Shown piece by piece: positions 1 through 8,959 of a stretch of DNA of 50,639 nt. The DNA comes from Ignavibacteria bacterium RIFOXYC2_FULL_35_21 (GTDB lineage: Bacteria > Bacteroidota > Ignavibacteria > Kapaibacteriales > UBA2268): NCBI GenBank assembly GCA_001804705.1, contig MHAY01000078.1:1-50639 (forward strand), written 5' to 3'. The notes beneath the pieces were generated by a model that was not told the DNA's origin, made no database searches, and saw only the letters and a list, made by a program, of their open reading frames with translations. Made by a program: the position numbers and the translations under genes. Each line of letters starts with the position of its first letter. Position 1 is the stretch's first letter.

Positions 1-62
1 ATTTCTTATATTTACCCATACTCTAACTTACAAAAAGTTGGCGGCAAAGCCAAGTGGTCATA

Positions 63-81
63 CCACCGCCATAGGCGGTGG
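63..81. repeat. Perfect short palindrome, 8-bp arms
   Basis: CCACCGCC-ATA-GGCGGTGG is a perfect inverted repeat in the AT-rich leader ahead of the first gene. It is much more GC-rich than its surroundings. No T-run follows, so it is not an obvious terminator. It resembles in build the other small palindromes of this window (17824, 28301, 30201, 38201) but not in sequence. Confidence 0.7.
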
Positions 82-116
82 ATTTCTTTGATTAAAGAAG
101 GTGTAAATAATTTTAA

Positions 117-154
117 CACAAAGTTCACTAAGTTAAGCACAAAGTTCGCAAAGT
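117..154. repeat. Two-copy direct repeat, 21-bp period
   Basis: CACAAAGTTC starts at 117 and again at 138, each followed by a related ...AAGT string, so the unit repeats with a 21-bp period. It is noncoding leader sequence of the downstream lipoprotein gene. No function is visible. Confidence 0.6.
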
Positions 155-181
155 ATGAATGTAAAACTAATGTTAAAAAAA

Positions 182-207
182 ACCGTGTCAGGAGTTACTC
201 CTTACAC
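182..207. repeat. Imperfect palindrome related to the one at 38201
   Basis: The left arm opens with CCGTGTCAGG and the centre is AGGAGT-T-ACTCCT. The palindrome at 38201-38227 opens with the same ten bases but has a different centre (AGGTGT-AA-CACCT). The right arm here is degraded (TTACAC instead of GACACGG). It lies 30 bp ahead of the start codon at 238. Confidence 0.55.
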
Positions 208-237
208 ATTATCATCAACAGTCTTATTAATGTTGAA

Positions 238-1122
238 ATGAAATTAATACACAGCATATTACTCCTACCTTTCTTTTTCTTTTCGGCTTGCGAGCAGAAT
301 GGAAATGCATCGAATAATCCCGACACAATCTCAATCGCAACATTCAATATCTCATGGCTGGGAGACGGGATTGATGATGAATTACCAAGAACGGATGCAG
401 ATTTGCAAAGAATTGCAGATATTATATCACAATTAAATCCCGACATCATGGGATTACAGGAAATTGAAAATGATGCTGCAATCAACAAATTACTGAAATA
501 TTTACCGGATTATGAATCCTTCATTGGAACTAATGGAGGAAATCAGAATCCCTGCGTTATTTATAAAAAAGGCATTGAAGTTTCTGAAGAAAGTGAATAT
601 ACTCCACTGATTGTCGAACCTTATAAAACAAGGCCAGGACTAATTGCCAAAGTTCGTAAAGGTAATTTCGATTTTATAATGCTTGTCGTACATCTTAAAT
701 CAACATCCCGATATGATTCGACTGCCGAACTCGAACAATACAGCAGGAAATTAAGAAAGCAACAATCTGGTATTATTTCATTCTGGGCTGATTCAATTCT
801 TTCACTCAAAACCGAAAAGGATATAATTATACTTGGTGATTTCAATGATTATCCAAATAGAGTAACTAATCCCACATTAACTTCTATTGCAGAAAATCCG
901 CATCTCAACTTCATTACCCATGATTTGAAAAGCTGTAAATTTCCAATTCTGAATGGAATTGACCACATTATTGCATCGGATGATGCTTCAAAAAGATATG
1001 TCTTAGGTAGTCTAAGACTATATGATTTTTTCAGTTCTATGAGTGAATCAGAGATAGAAAAAGTCTCAGACCACTGCCCTGTCCTTGTTCAATTCGAGGT
1101 GAAAACGAAATACAATGATTGA
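238..1122 (+). CDS. Endonuclease/exonuclease/phosphatase-family lipoprotein
   Basis: A 294-residue protein of the EEP (DNase I-like metal-dependent phosphodiesterase) fold. Seen: an N-terminal lipoprotein signal ending in FSAC about residue 18, TFNISWLGDG near the start of the mature domain, the metal-binding glutamate in LQEIEND, VVHLKS, the ILGDFND motif and the terminal SDHCPV motif. These are the usual catalytic blocks of the family, so it is probably active. The open frame runs further upstream to 88, but that stretch is repeat-rich leader without a signal peptide, so the ATG at 238 is chosen. The lipobox predicts an envelope-anchored protein acting on exported or environmental nucleic acid or phosphoester. 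The substrate cannot be told; some family members are sphingomyelinases or phosphatases. It stands alone on its strand. Confidence 0.85.
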   Translation: MKLIHSILLLPFFFFSACEQNGNASNNPDTISIATFNISWLGDGIDDELPRTDADLQRIADIISQLNPDIMGLQEIENDAAINKLLKYLPDYESFIGTNGGNQNPCVIYKKGIEVSEESEYTPLIVEPYKTRPGLIAKVRKGNFDFIMLVVHLKSTSRYDSTAELEQYSRKLRKQQSGIISFWADSILSLKTEKDIIILGDFNDYPNRVTNPTLTSIAENPHLNFITHDLKSCKFPILNGIDHIIASDDASKRYVLGSLRLYDFFSSMSESEIEKVSDHCPVLVQFEVKTKYND

Positions 1123-1154
1123 GACATTTTGAATTTTGATTTTTATATAATTTC

Positions 1155-1251
1155 ATTGTTGTCCGAAAATAATTCCCCCTTAAAAAAGGGGAACTCTCTG
1201 AAAAATAATACTATGTCTTATTAATAATATTTTTATATCGGACAATAGTGA
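1155..1251. repeat. Small inverted-repeat element with internal hairpin
   Basis: CATTGTTGTCCGAAA near 1154-1168 and its imperfect complement TATCGGACAATAGTG near 1237-1251 (12 of 15 matching) flank about 70 bp. Inside sits a hairpin TTCCCCCTT-AAA-AAGGGGAA (1173-1193). It lies between two genes that converge. It may act as a terminator for either, but there is no clean T-run. Confidence 0.4.
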
Positions 1252-1340
1252 TATAATTTATATTAATCATAAATAATATCTTTTCAATAAAAAATGGCAT
1301 AGTTTTCTTAATTCTTTTTTTGATTCCATAACAAGTATTT

Positions 1341-3308
1341 TCATATCTTCATATAATTACAATAATTATCCTTTGTTATTTTTATAAAACCATCTCGAAT
1401 AAATCTTTCTAAAATTATCTTTGATTGAAGAGAATTAAATTTGAATTTCCTATTGAGAATTCCAATAATTTTCAAATAATTGATGGGATAAGATAAATCA
1501 TTAAGTAAAAATTTAATTTTAATAATTGGTATCCTTCTCATTTTCTGAAAATTAATCTCACTTTTTTTGTATTTAACATTTTTTAATCCAATAAAACTTC
1601 CATCAAAAAACCTAAATCTTTGTGGATGGTCAATTTTTAAATTACTTCGAATACTTTTTTCAGAACATTTGGTATATTTTTTCAATTCTTTACTTAATTC
1701 CGTTGAATGCATAGGGCGTTTATTTGTTTTTAAAATATACTCAACCATATCCTTTAAGGATGTGCCGTAACAATCACCCCAAATTTTTAGTCCGTATGTG
1801 CTTTTTTTTCCATAACAAACAATTTCTTCTACAGTATTTGCAGTAGAACTGATTGAACTTCGAGTAAATTTTAGATGAGGAAAGATTAATCTCATTTGTT
1901 TCTCAATCTCAGAAATATGCATTGGACGCTCATTTTTTTCTAAAATATCGATCATATATTCATGTAAGGTTTTCTTTGTTGTTTTTTCAATATAAATGTT
2001 ATAATCTGAATCTACATTAAGATTAAACTCTTTATTTACTATTAAACCAATCATAATTCTTACGCTGTTTGATTGTTCAATACTATCTTTTTTTGAAAAA
2101 AACCTGAAATAATCATCAAAGAACATTGTATAACTTTTTTTAACAATTCTTGTACGAACTTGTAAATCTTGATAAAAATCAGCAAAATCAAATTGTTTCC
2201 ATAATTCATTTTTGATATAGAATTGATTCTTTATGTTTTTTTTGTTACTAATTAATAATTGATGTGTATTTATTACCAATATTTGTAGTAAAAAACAAAA
2301 GTAATTAAACGTAAAATTTAATTTTTCCTCATTATTTACTTTTTTGGCAAATGATTCTGTTAATAATATATAATCATTATCTGTGTTTATCTGATACTTT
2401 GTATGATTAAAAAATATTTTAGCTAAAAATGAAAAAATAGATAAATTCTTTATTATTTTAATATTTATTTCTTCTGATAATTGTCTAACTCTTTCATGTG
2501 ATAATCCTAAATCTAAGCTAATTTTTCTCAATGTTGTTTTTCCTTCGTAATTATAGTATCCATACAAATGTGAAAAAATAAAATTCTCCCTATCATCTAA
2601 AATATAATTTATGATAATTATATCAAGTAGTTTAAAAAGTTTCAAGTTTTTATTGTTAAAAGAAGTTTCATATTTATTAAAAATATCTGATTTGATTCCA
2701 GTGCTTACATTAATTAATTTCTTTATTTTGGAAAAAGAGTTATCCCATTTTTTTTCTTTATATTTAATGCTTGTCGAAAACTCCCATATTTCGGAAACAA
2801 AACGTTCAACTTCAATTATAGTTGCCTCACCAACCCCTTTCATATTTCTTGCTTTGTTATCTATGAATTGTTTTATATTTAAGAAAAACTTTTCTAAATT
2901 ATTATTAGTATTGAAAAACAGAGATTTAAGAACATTTCGCAATCTTCCTGATTGTTGATTCATTCTTGTTTTTATGTATTCGATTAATACATCGTTTTTT
3001 ACTAATTCACTATTTAACAAATAATTAATTTTGTCAAATTTTTTGGTTTCATTTGTTTCCTGATTCTTTGTTTGGTATGATTGGGTTTTATAATAATTAA
3101 ATTTATTTTTATTAATTATGTTTTCACAAAATTCCGTCAATTCGGCATTTATTTTAGAAGCACAACCACGAAATTTTAGGAAAGTTTTATTGTTCTTATA
3201 GTATTCTAATATGTCTTTCACTCGTACTAAGTTATTACTTAAGCATACATTTATTGCTTTTACAGTAAATTTATAGTCCTCCAATTTATTATCTAAAACA
3301 CTTATCAT
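1341..3308 (-). CDS. DNA-binding protein: HhH, sigma-70 region 4 and HARE-type winged helices
   Basis: Product of about 655 residues that I do not recognise as a named family. Seen in order: an alpha-CTD-like helix-hairpin-helix region (about 15-65); a second HhH motif NMKGVGEATIIEVERFV (about 155-175); a sigma-70 region 4-like helix-turn-helix with TLRKISLDLGLSHERVRQL (about 255-280); a long helical middle part; then two winged-helix repeats, each opening with the phrase RPMH (about 450-515 and 525-590), like HARE-HTH/RpoE-delta domains. No catalytic domain is apparent. The ATG at 3308 is preferred to TTG at 3320 because GGAA lies six bases ahead of it. GC is strikingly low, about 23% in a sampled line, well below the flanking genes, which suggests transfer. 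A role in transcription control or defence is only a guess. Confidence 0.6.
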   Translation of the reverse strand: MISVLDNKLEDYKFTVKAINVCLSNNLVRVKDILEYYKNNKTFLKFRGCASKINAELTEFCENIINKNKFNYYKTQSYQTKNQETNETKKFDKINYLLNSELVKNDVLIEYIKTRMNQQSGRLRNVLKSLFFNTNNNLEKFFLNIKQFIDNKARNMKGVGEATIIEVERFVSEIWEFSTSIKYKEKKWDNSFSKIKKLINVSTGIKSDIFNKYETSFNNKNLKLFKLLDIIIINYILDDRENFIFSHLYGYYNYEGKTTLRKISLDLGLSHERVRQLSEEINIKIIKNLSIFSFLAKIFFNHTKYQINTDNDYILLTESFAKKVNNEEKLNFTFNYFCFLLQILVINTHQLLISNKKNIKNQFYIKNELWKQFDFADFYQDLQVRTRIVKKSYTMFFDDYFRFFSKKDSIEQSNSVRIMIGLIVNKEFNLNVDSDYNIYIEKTTKKTLHEYMIDILEKNERPMHISEIEKQMRLIFPHLKFTRSSISSTANTVEEIVCYGKKSTYGLKIWGDCYGTSLKDMVEYILKTNKRPMHSTELSKELKKYTKCSEKSIRSNLKIDHPQRFRFFDGSFIGLKNVKYKKSEINFQKMRRIPIIKIKFLLNDLSYPINYLKIIGILNRKFKFNSLQSKIILERFIRDGFIKITKDNYCNYMKI

Positions 3309-3409
3309 CTGAAATTCCAATATGTTGTTTACAAATATTAAATTATAAATATTAACATTTTTTAAAAATTATTTTTTCCAAATTCAAATTTTGTAATATA
3401 GCAAATATT

Positions 3410-5764
3410 TTATTCGAAACTATCCTTTTCTTTTTTCTTTTCGGCAATTAAACAAATGATGAAAGTGATTATGCTTAGTAGCAATGTTACTGCGGATATG
3501 TACATACCTGCATAAAATGTGTCGGATTCGTATTTCATTTCAATTGTATGATTGCCTGAAGGAACAGCGACTGCACGGAAACAATAATTAGCACGATATA
3601 TCTTTGCAGGTTTGCCGTCAATGTAGGCTTTCCATGCGGGATACCAGATTTCACTGAAAAAAACAATCGAAGGTTGTTTAAGACTGACCTGGTATTCAAA
3701 TTTGTTGTTGTCATATTTCACACACTGCACCTTTTCAGGTATGCTGTCGGTTTTTGTTCCAGACATTGCAAAAGGTGGTGGTTCTTCCAAAATAACTTCA
3801 TTTTTATAATCGAACTCACTGGTTTTCATTGTTTCGAATACTTCTTCAGGATTCATTACAATAGCTTTATGGACGGCATAAGCACGCGGGAAATAAGGCC
3901 CATACTCGAAGAACCGATAATCTTTTGAAATGGAATCTTTGAGAATAGCATACCTGACATTGTTGAACTCATGGACGGTTTTGAGCCCTGGAGCAGGCGC
4001 TCCTCCCCTTTTCAGGACAAGAGGATTATAGCCGTCTGTTGTCATAATTTTGTCCATAATTCCCTGGTTGCGTGTCATTGCAATCACGCCTTCCTTGTAT
4101 AGCCTGATAGATACCCTGAACAAATCCTTAGGAGGCTTAGCAACGAAAAGCTTTTTGGTTTCTGCATTGATAGCATAAGATTTTTCGGGATTGTCCGGTC
4201 CCCGGTTGAATGGTGAACCTGCAATAAACAAATCGAGCACTGCGACTAATATTAATAAACCACCGCCAATTCCCGGCTTCAAAATCTGTTGATTGATTAA
4301 TGCCGACAGTATAAAAACAGCAACTATAAAAGCGAGAGCCACAAGCCCTGCATTTTTCACTACACCCTGAAACTGCTCGGGTGTATTAAGGACGCTCACC
4401 ATAACACCAACTGCCGTGAGAACCGCTATGAGCAATGGAATAGACGACGACAATATAATTTTTCTGAATGCCATTGATTCTTTGGGCTTGTTCCAAAGAA
4501 CATCAAAACCGAATCCTGCAGATACTGAGAAAATAAGTACAAGATAGAACATCATCCTTGCCGGCATTCTGAAATATTCAAAAAGCGGAAGCTTGTAGAA
4601 AAGCTCGAATATAAAGAAATTCTTACCGAATGAATAAAGCAAGCTGAAAGCGATGACAATTAGAAACAGAATCCCTTCCTTCGTTTTGAACCTGTAGAGT
4701 AAACCTATGAAACCAAGTATGAGCGCGGCAATTCCGAAGTAATATGCCGTTTCCCAATAATTATAATAAGCAGAATCTTCGAGATGATAATCGAAATTTC
4801 GGGATTTGAAACTCTTGCCATCAATAGAACCAAATAAATTGGGAACAACAGAAGTAAAAATCTGTTTCATTTCGAGAGAGCCTTCTGTTGCTTTTTCATA
4901 AGTTATATTTTGTCTTTGTGCAAGTGAAGCAAGCTCACGTGATGGTAAAAGCTGAATAGAAAATATACCAATAGAAATAATAAACGGTATGACACCACAG
5001 ATTATAAATTTAATATTGTCTTTGCCTTTCAATTCTTTATTTTTTACTGCAATGAAATAATACCACAACAGCACTATGCCAAGCATGATAGATTCGTACA
5101 ATGTTGACTGGGGATGCCCTGCAAGCATAGATAAAGCAAGGAACCAAGCAGATAATATAGAATATTTAATTTTTCTCTGTTCGATTCCTTTAATAAATAA
5201 CATCAGCACGAATGGGAACCATGCAAAATGGAAAAGTATCATCGGATGAATCAAATGGCAAACGAGAATTAATGAAAAAGCAAATGACACCGATGCTATA
5301 ATCGAGCCGATATGGCTGATTTTCCAGTAGCGGGATAATGAATACATTGCAAGTTGTGCAATCAGGAAATGAAGGATAATCGAGAACTGAATGAACCAAA
5401 TTGCCACATGCCCGTTTGAATCAACAAACAAAGATAATAATCTATTTAATGGGTAGAAAAAACCTACCTCGATATCTGCAAGGAATGGCATACCTGAAAA
5501 AATGTAGGGATTCCAGAACGGAAGAACTCCTTTTGAAAACTCTCTTGCGGCAAAAGTTTGGAAGGGATACCAAAGTTCAGTAATATCTTCCCAAAAAAAT
5601 GCTTTAGAAGTTAATTGGTCCCAGAAAAAAAGCAAGGTTGTTCCTATAAAGAATAAGAATATCAACCAGAATTGAATTCGAGGAGGTGGAACAATAGTGA
5701 TTTTTGCTTTCTGCTTTAGTTCCGTTACTTTTTTATTGATTTGCTTTTTTGCAATTTTTCCCAT
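3410..5764 (-). CDS. YfhO-family multi-spanning membrane protein (paralogue 1)
   Basis: A 784-residue polytopic inner-membrane protein of the YfhO/GT-C-like family. A cytoplasmic basic N-terminus (about 30 residues) is followed by a first membrane segment, a large loop with DITELWYPFQTF and PFWNPYIFSGMPFLAD, about a dozen further hydrophobic segments, and a C-terminal extracytoplasmic domain ending in WYPAWKAYIDG and a last membrane helix. The acidic residues in the first loop fit the GT-C pattern of lipid-linked sugar transferases. In Firmicutes YfhO acts in teichoic acid/lipoglycan glycosylation; the substrate here is unknown. A second member lies at 34375-36756 with the same ends, but in a much more AT-rich gene. 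Confidence 0.85.
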   Translation of the reverse strand: MGKIAKKQINKKVTELKQKAKITIVPPPRIQFWLIFLFFIGTTLLFFWDQLTSKAFFWEDITELWYPFQTFAAREFSKGVLPFWNPYIFSGMPFLADIEVGFFYPLNRLLSLFVDSNGHVAIWFIQFSIILHFLIAQLAMYSLSRYWKISHIGSIIASVSFAFSLILVCHLIHPMILFHFAWFPFVLMLFIKGIEQRKIKYSILSAWFLALSMLAGHPQSTLYESIMLGIVLLWYYFIAVKNKELKGKDNIKFIICGVIPFIISIGIFSIQLLPSRELASLAQRQNITYEKATEGSLEMKQIFTSVVPNLFGSIDGKSFKSRNFDYHLEDSAYYNYWETAYYFGIAALILGFIGLLYRFKTKEGILFLIVIAFSLLYSFGKNFFIFELFYKLPLFEYFRMPARMMFYLVLIFSVSAGFGFDVLWNKPKESMAFRKIILSSSIPLLIAVLTAVGVMVSVLNTPEQFQGVVKNAGLVALAFIVAVFILSALINQQILKPGIGGGLLILVAVLDLFIAGSPFNRGPDNPEKSYAINAETKKLFVAKPPKDLFRVSIRLYKEGVIAMTRNQGIMDKIMTTDGYNPLVLKRGGAPAPGLKTVHEFNNVRYAILKDSISKDYRFFEYGPYFPRAYAVHKAIVMNPEEVFETMKTSEFDYKNEVILEEPPPFAMSGTKTDSIPEKVQCVKYDNNKFEYQVSLKQPSIVFFSEIWYPAWKAYIDGKPAKIYRANYCFRAVAVPSGNHTIEMKYESDTFYAGMYISAVTLLLSIITFIICLIAEKKKEKDSFE

Positions 5765-5852
5765 TAACAGCTCAAAATAATAAATATGGATTTGATGAAA
5801 ATATTTTCATTGTAAATTAATAATGACTGTTCTATTAAACAAATTCTTTTGG

Positions 5853-5860
5853 TAAATTTG
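5853..5860 (+). promoter_or_regulatory. Possible -7 promoter element (TAAATTTG)
   Basis: Matches the Bacteroidota -7 consensus TAnnTTTG. It lies about 145 bp ahead of the nitronate monooxygenase-like gene, which would give a long leader. This is a weak assignment in AT-rich DNA. The rest of the 5765-6003 gap holds nothing I recognise. Confidence 0.25.
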
Positions 5861-6003
5861 GTGTTTCGATTTTTTATTTAAAATATTTTATTTATTCGCA
5901 TATTCCTTTCGTATGTTCACGAATGAAGCATAATTGAATTAAATTGAATTGAAAAGCTACTTTTATCAAGTTATATGAAACAATTATTTAAAGAAAATAA
6001 TTT

Positions 6004-7116
6004 ATGAATAAAATAAAAATACCAAGTTTAAGGATAGGAGAAATTGAAGTTAAAACACCAATCATTCAAGGAGGTATGAGCGTTGGCATTTCTTTATCAG
6101 GGTTGTCATCTGCTGTAGCAAATGAAGGCGGTATAGGAGTTATTGGCACAGCCGGTATTGGTATGCTTGAACCTGATTATACTACAAATTTCAAAGCAGC
6201 AAACAACTGGGCCCTGAGAAAAGAAATAAGAAAAGCAAGGGAAATGACGAATGGGATTATTGGAGTAAATATATTGTTAGCTCTTTCAGATTTTGATGAA
6301 CTTATGCTTGTTGCTTTGGAAGAAGGAGTAGATTTAATCTTCGTAGGAGCAGGACTTCCATTGAGAATACTAAAAGCAATACCACCGAATAAATTTAGAG
6401 AGTATTCAAGCAAGGTTGTTCCAATTGTATCTTCAGCAAGAGCAACAAAAATTTTATTTCAGCATTGGGTGAATGAACATAATTTTGTTCCTGATGCGAT
6501 AGTTGTAGAAGGACCTTTAGCCGGCGGGCATCTTGGTTTTAAAATAGAGCAGATAAAAAATCCTGATTTTACACTGGAAAAATTACTGGGAGAAGTTATT
6601 TCTGTTTTAAAACCATTTGAGAAACAATTTAATAAACATATTTCAGTTATAGTTGCCGGAGGCATTTTCACAGGAGCGGATATACATAAATTTTTGAAGT
6701 TGGGAGCAAATGGAGTACAAATGGCAACCAGGTTTGTTGCTACTCATGAGTGTGATGCCTCGATTAAATTTAAAGAGACTTACGTGAAATCCCAGAAGGA
6801 TGACATTATTATAATTGAAAGTCCTGTTGGATTGCCGGGTAGAGCGATAAAAAATCAATTTCTGGAAGATGTTGCAAACGGTTACAGAAAACCATTTACA
6901 TGCCCCTGGAAATGCCTGAAATCCTGTGAATTCAAAGCTGCCCCTTATTGTATTGCACTCGCATTGATAAACGCCAAAAAAGGAATTTATGAAGAAGGAT
7001 TCTCTTTTGCAGGTGCCAATGCTTACAGAATTGATAAAATCATCAGCGTTAAGGAACTCATTGATACTTTATTGGAAGAATATAAAACGGAGTACTTAAG
7101 GTTTAATAAAAATTGA
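6004..7116 (+). CDS. Nitronate monooxygenase-family flavoprotein
   Basis: A 370-residue TIM-barrel FMN enzyme of the nitronate monooxygenase/2-nitropropane dioxygenase family. Seen: the opening PIIQGGMSVGISLSGL, the FMN-phosphate region VAGGIFTGADIHKFLKLGA followed by GVQMATRFVATHEC, and the central VEGPLAGGHLGF containing the family's catalytic-type histidine. The C-terminal part carries four closely set cysteines (CPWKCLKSC then PYC, about residues 299-316), a feature I associate with one subgroup of anaerobe homologues; it could bind metal or Fe-S. Members oxidise alkyl nitronates, but many paralogues are FabK-like or uncharacterised. The gene stands ahead of yqeY with a 116-bp gap, so no clear pathway context. 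Confidence 0.85.
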   Translation: MNKIKIPSLRIGEIEVKTPIIQGGMSVGISLSGLSSAVANEGGIGVIGTAGIGMLEPDYTTNFKAANNWALRKEIRKAREMTNGIIGVNILLALSDFDELMLVALEEGVDLIFVGAGLPLRILKAIPPNKFREYSSKVVPIVSSARATKILFQHWVNEHNFVPDAIVVEGPLAGGHLGFKIEQIKNPDFTLEKLLGEVISVLKPFEKQFNKHISVIVAGGIFTGADIHKFLKLGANGVQMATRFVATHECDASIKFKETYVKSQKDDIIIIESPVGLPGRAIKNQFLEDVANGYRKPFTCPWKCLKSCEFKAAPYCIALALINAKKGIYEEGFSFAGANAYRIDKIISVKELIDTLLEEYKTEYLRFNKN

Positions 7117-7232
7117 TTAAGTAAATTGTTGATTTGTTGTTCTAATAATTGAAATTAAAAGAAATTTAATCAACATGAATTAATAAAATAAATCGTTATA
7201 AAAATTAAATTTTAACTTTTATTGGAGTTACT

Positions 7233-7691
7233 ATGGGACTTGAAGAAAAAATAAATGAGGAGTTGAAAAACTCAATCAAATCAGGTGATAAAATCAGGAT
7301 GGAAACACTTCGTTCGATACGTGCAGGAATTATTGAATTTAATAAAAGCGGTGCCGGTAGAGAAATGAACGAAGAAGATGGTTTGAAAATACTAAATTCA
7401 AATGCGAAGAAAAGAAAAGATGCTATTGCACTTTATGAGCAGGGAGGCAGGACTGACCTTGCCGATAAAGAGAAACAGGAATTGGCAATAATCGGGGAGT
7501 TTCTTCCTCAACAATTAAGTGATGATGAGGTGAAGGATATTATTAAGAAAATTAAAAATGAAATTGGTGCTGTAGATATTAAAGACCTTGGCAAAGTGAT
7601 GGGACCGGTTATGAAGGAACTGAAAGGCAAGGCGGATGGCGGGAAGGTACAGCAGTTTGTGAGAGAAATATTATCAACAAATGAATCATAA
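7233..7691 (+). CDS. yqeY: YqeY/GatB-tail domain protein
   Basis: A 152-residue stand-alone YqeY-type protein, similar to the C-terminal tail domain of GatB. Seen: MGLEEKINEELKNSIKSGD, the METLRSIRAGIIEFN helix, the conserved KKRKDAIALYEQGGRTDLADKE block, LPQQLSDDEV and the terminal KGKADGGKV. Length is typical for the family. The related GatB tail binds tRNA in the amidotransferase; the free-standing protein has no settled function. The ATG follows a weak TTGGAG site. The next gene begins 17 bp after the stop, so the two may be co-transcribed, but their functions are not obviously linked. Confidence 0.9.
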   Translation: MGLEEKINEELKNSIKSGDKIRMETLRSIRAGIIEFNKSGAGREMNEEDGLKILNSNAKKRKDAIALYEQGGRTDLADKEKQELAIIGEFLPQQLSDDEVKDIIKKIKNEIGAVDIKDLGKVMGPVMKELKGKADGGKVQQFVREILSTNES

Positions 7692-7708
7692 ATTTGTTTA
7701 TTGAAAAT

Positions 7709-8929
7709 ATGAAAAGTAATAAAACAGCATTAAAAACAAAAAATAAGAAGTTAGATACCGTATTATATAAAAATATTAAATATATAATCGAAACAGCACG
7801 TAACTATTCTTATAATGCTGTTAATTTCGCTATGGTTCAGGCATATTGGAATATCGGAAGAAAAATCGTCGAAGAAGAACAAAAAGGAAAAGCCAAAGCT
7901 GATTATGGAGGATTTTTAATTAATGAATTATCAATTAAGCTTACAAATGAATACGGGAAAGGATTTGACAATAGAAATCTATTCTATATGAAAAAATTTT
8001 ATTTGACTTTCCCAATAGTGAACGCACTGCGTTCACAATCTTCGATGCTGAACAATCAAAAAGTGAACGCACTGCGTTCACAATCTAAAAAAAGAACAAA
8101 AAGCTACGCGATGCATGATCAATCTAATCAAAACAAAAAAGTTTATGCATTGAGTAGCAAAACAGAATTCATGATTAATAATGATTTACGAAATGAATTG
8201 ACATGGACACATTACCGTTTATTGATGAGGGTTGAAAATAAGAAGGCAAGAGATTTTTATATCAAAGAATCAATAGAGAATAACTGGTCAACCCGGCAAT
8301 TAGAACGACAAATCCAATCTTTTTACTATGAACGGCTTATTGCCAGCCAGGATAAATTATCAGTAAAACGAGAGACAAAAAAAACCTGCAAGGAACTCCA
8401 AGTTGAAGAATTCATAAAAAATCCTTACGTACTTGAATTTCTTAATATTAAACCTAATACCACATATCTCGAAAAGGAAATTGAAACTGCTTTGATTGAT
8501 AAACTACAAGAATTTTTACTGGAACTTGGTAAAGGTTTTGCGTTTGTCGAACGACAGCAAAGAATAACAACAGATAACGATAATTTCTTTATTGACCTTG
8601 TATTTTACAACTACATGTTAAAATGTTTTGTACTGATTGACCTCAAAGTAGGTAAACTTACTCATCAGGATATTGGTCAAATGGACATGTATGTCAGAAT
8701 GTATGAAGATTTAAGAAAAGATAAGGACGACAATCCAACTATTGGTATTATTCTTTGTAGTGAAAAAAGTGAAACTGTTGTTAAATACTCTGTTTTGAAG
8801 AATAGCAGACAGTTATTTGCTTCCAAATACATGCTGTATCTTCCAACCGAAGAAGAATTAAGAACAGAAATGCAAAAAGAATTTGATAATATAAGAATTG
8901 AAAAACTATTGAAAAGTAAAAACAAATAG
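7709..8929 (+). CDS. YhcG/DUF1016-type PDDEXK nuclease with in-frame palindromes
   Basis: A 406-residue protein of the YhcG (DUF1016) family. The N-terminal domain is seen in AYWNIGRKIVEEEQ and GFDNRNLFYMKKFY, the middle in LTWTHYRLLMRVEN and NNWSTRQLERQIQS, and the C-terminal PDDEXK fold in FFIDLVFYN and LIDLKVGKL, where D and DxK are candidate catalytic residues. ATG at 7709 is preferred to TTG at 7694. Between the N-terminal domain and LTWTHYRLL is a linker of about 50 residues built from repeats: VNALRSQS twice, then the weaker SYAMHDQS and VYALSS. The DNA of the two exact copies is a palindrome. YhcG proteins often sit near restriction or mobile genes; here the neighbours are yqeY and mutS2. 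Function is inferred to be DNA cleavage, with no target known. Confidence 0.85.
   Translation: MKSNKTALKTKNKKLDTVLYKNIKYIIETARNYSYNAVNFAMVQAYWNIGRKIVEEEQKGKAKADYGGFLINELSIKLTNEYGKGFDNRNLFYMKKFYLTFPIVNALRSQSSMLNNQKVNALRSQSKKRTKSYAMHDQSNQNKKVYALSSKTEFMINNDLRNELTWTHYRLLMRVENKKARDFYIKESIENNWSTRQLERQIQSFYYERLIASQDKLSVKRETKKTCKELQVEEFIKNPYVLEFLNIKPNTTYLEKEIETALIDKLQEFLLELGKGFAFVERQQRITTDNDNFFIDLVFYNYMLKCFVLIDLKVGKLTHQDIGQMDMYVRMYEDLRKDKDDNPTIGIILCSEKSETVVKYSVLKNSRQLFASKYMLYLPTEEELRTEMQKEFDNIRIEKLLKSKNK
8018..8081. repeat. Two in-frame palindromes inside the YhcG gene
   Basis: GTGAACGCA-C-TGCGTTCAC occurs at 8018-8036 and again at 8063-8081, exactly 45 nt (15 codons) apart, each followed by AATCT. 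They encode VNALRSQS. Two more diverged copies seem to follow near 8105 and 8142. The location is a linker between domains, so the frame is kept and the catalytic core is spared. Confidence 0.85.
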
Positions 8930-8959
8930 GATAATGCTTTATTAATGTAAAATAAAATT

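Noticed and set aside
2611-2958. 115-codon plus-strand frame inside the AT-rich DNA-binding gene
   Set aside because: Low-complexity antisense frame; the minus-strand frame is 655 codons with recognisable domains.
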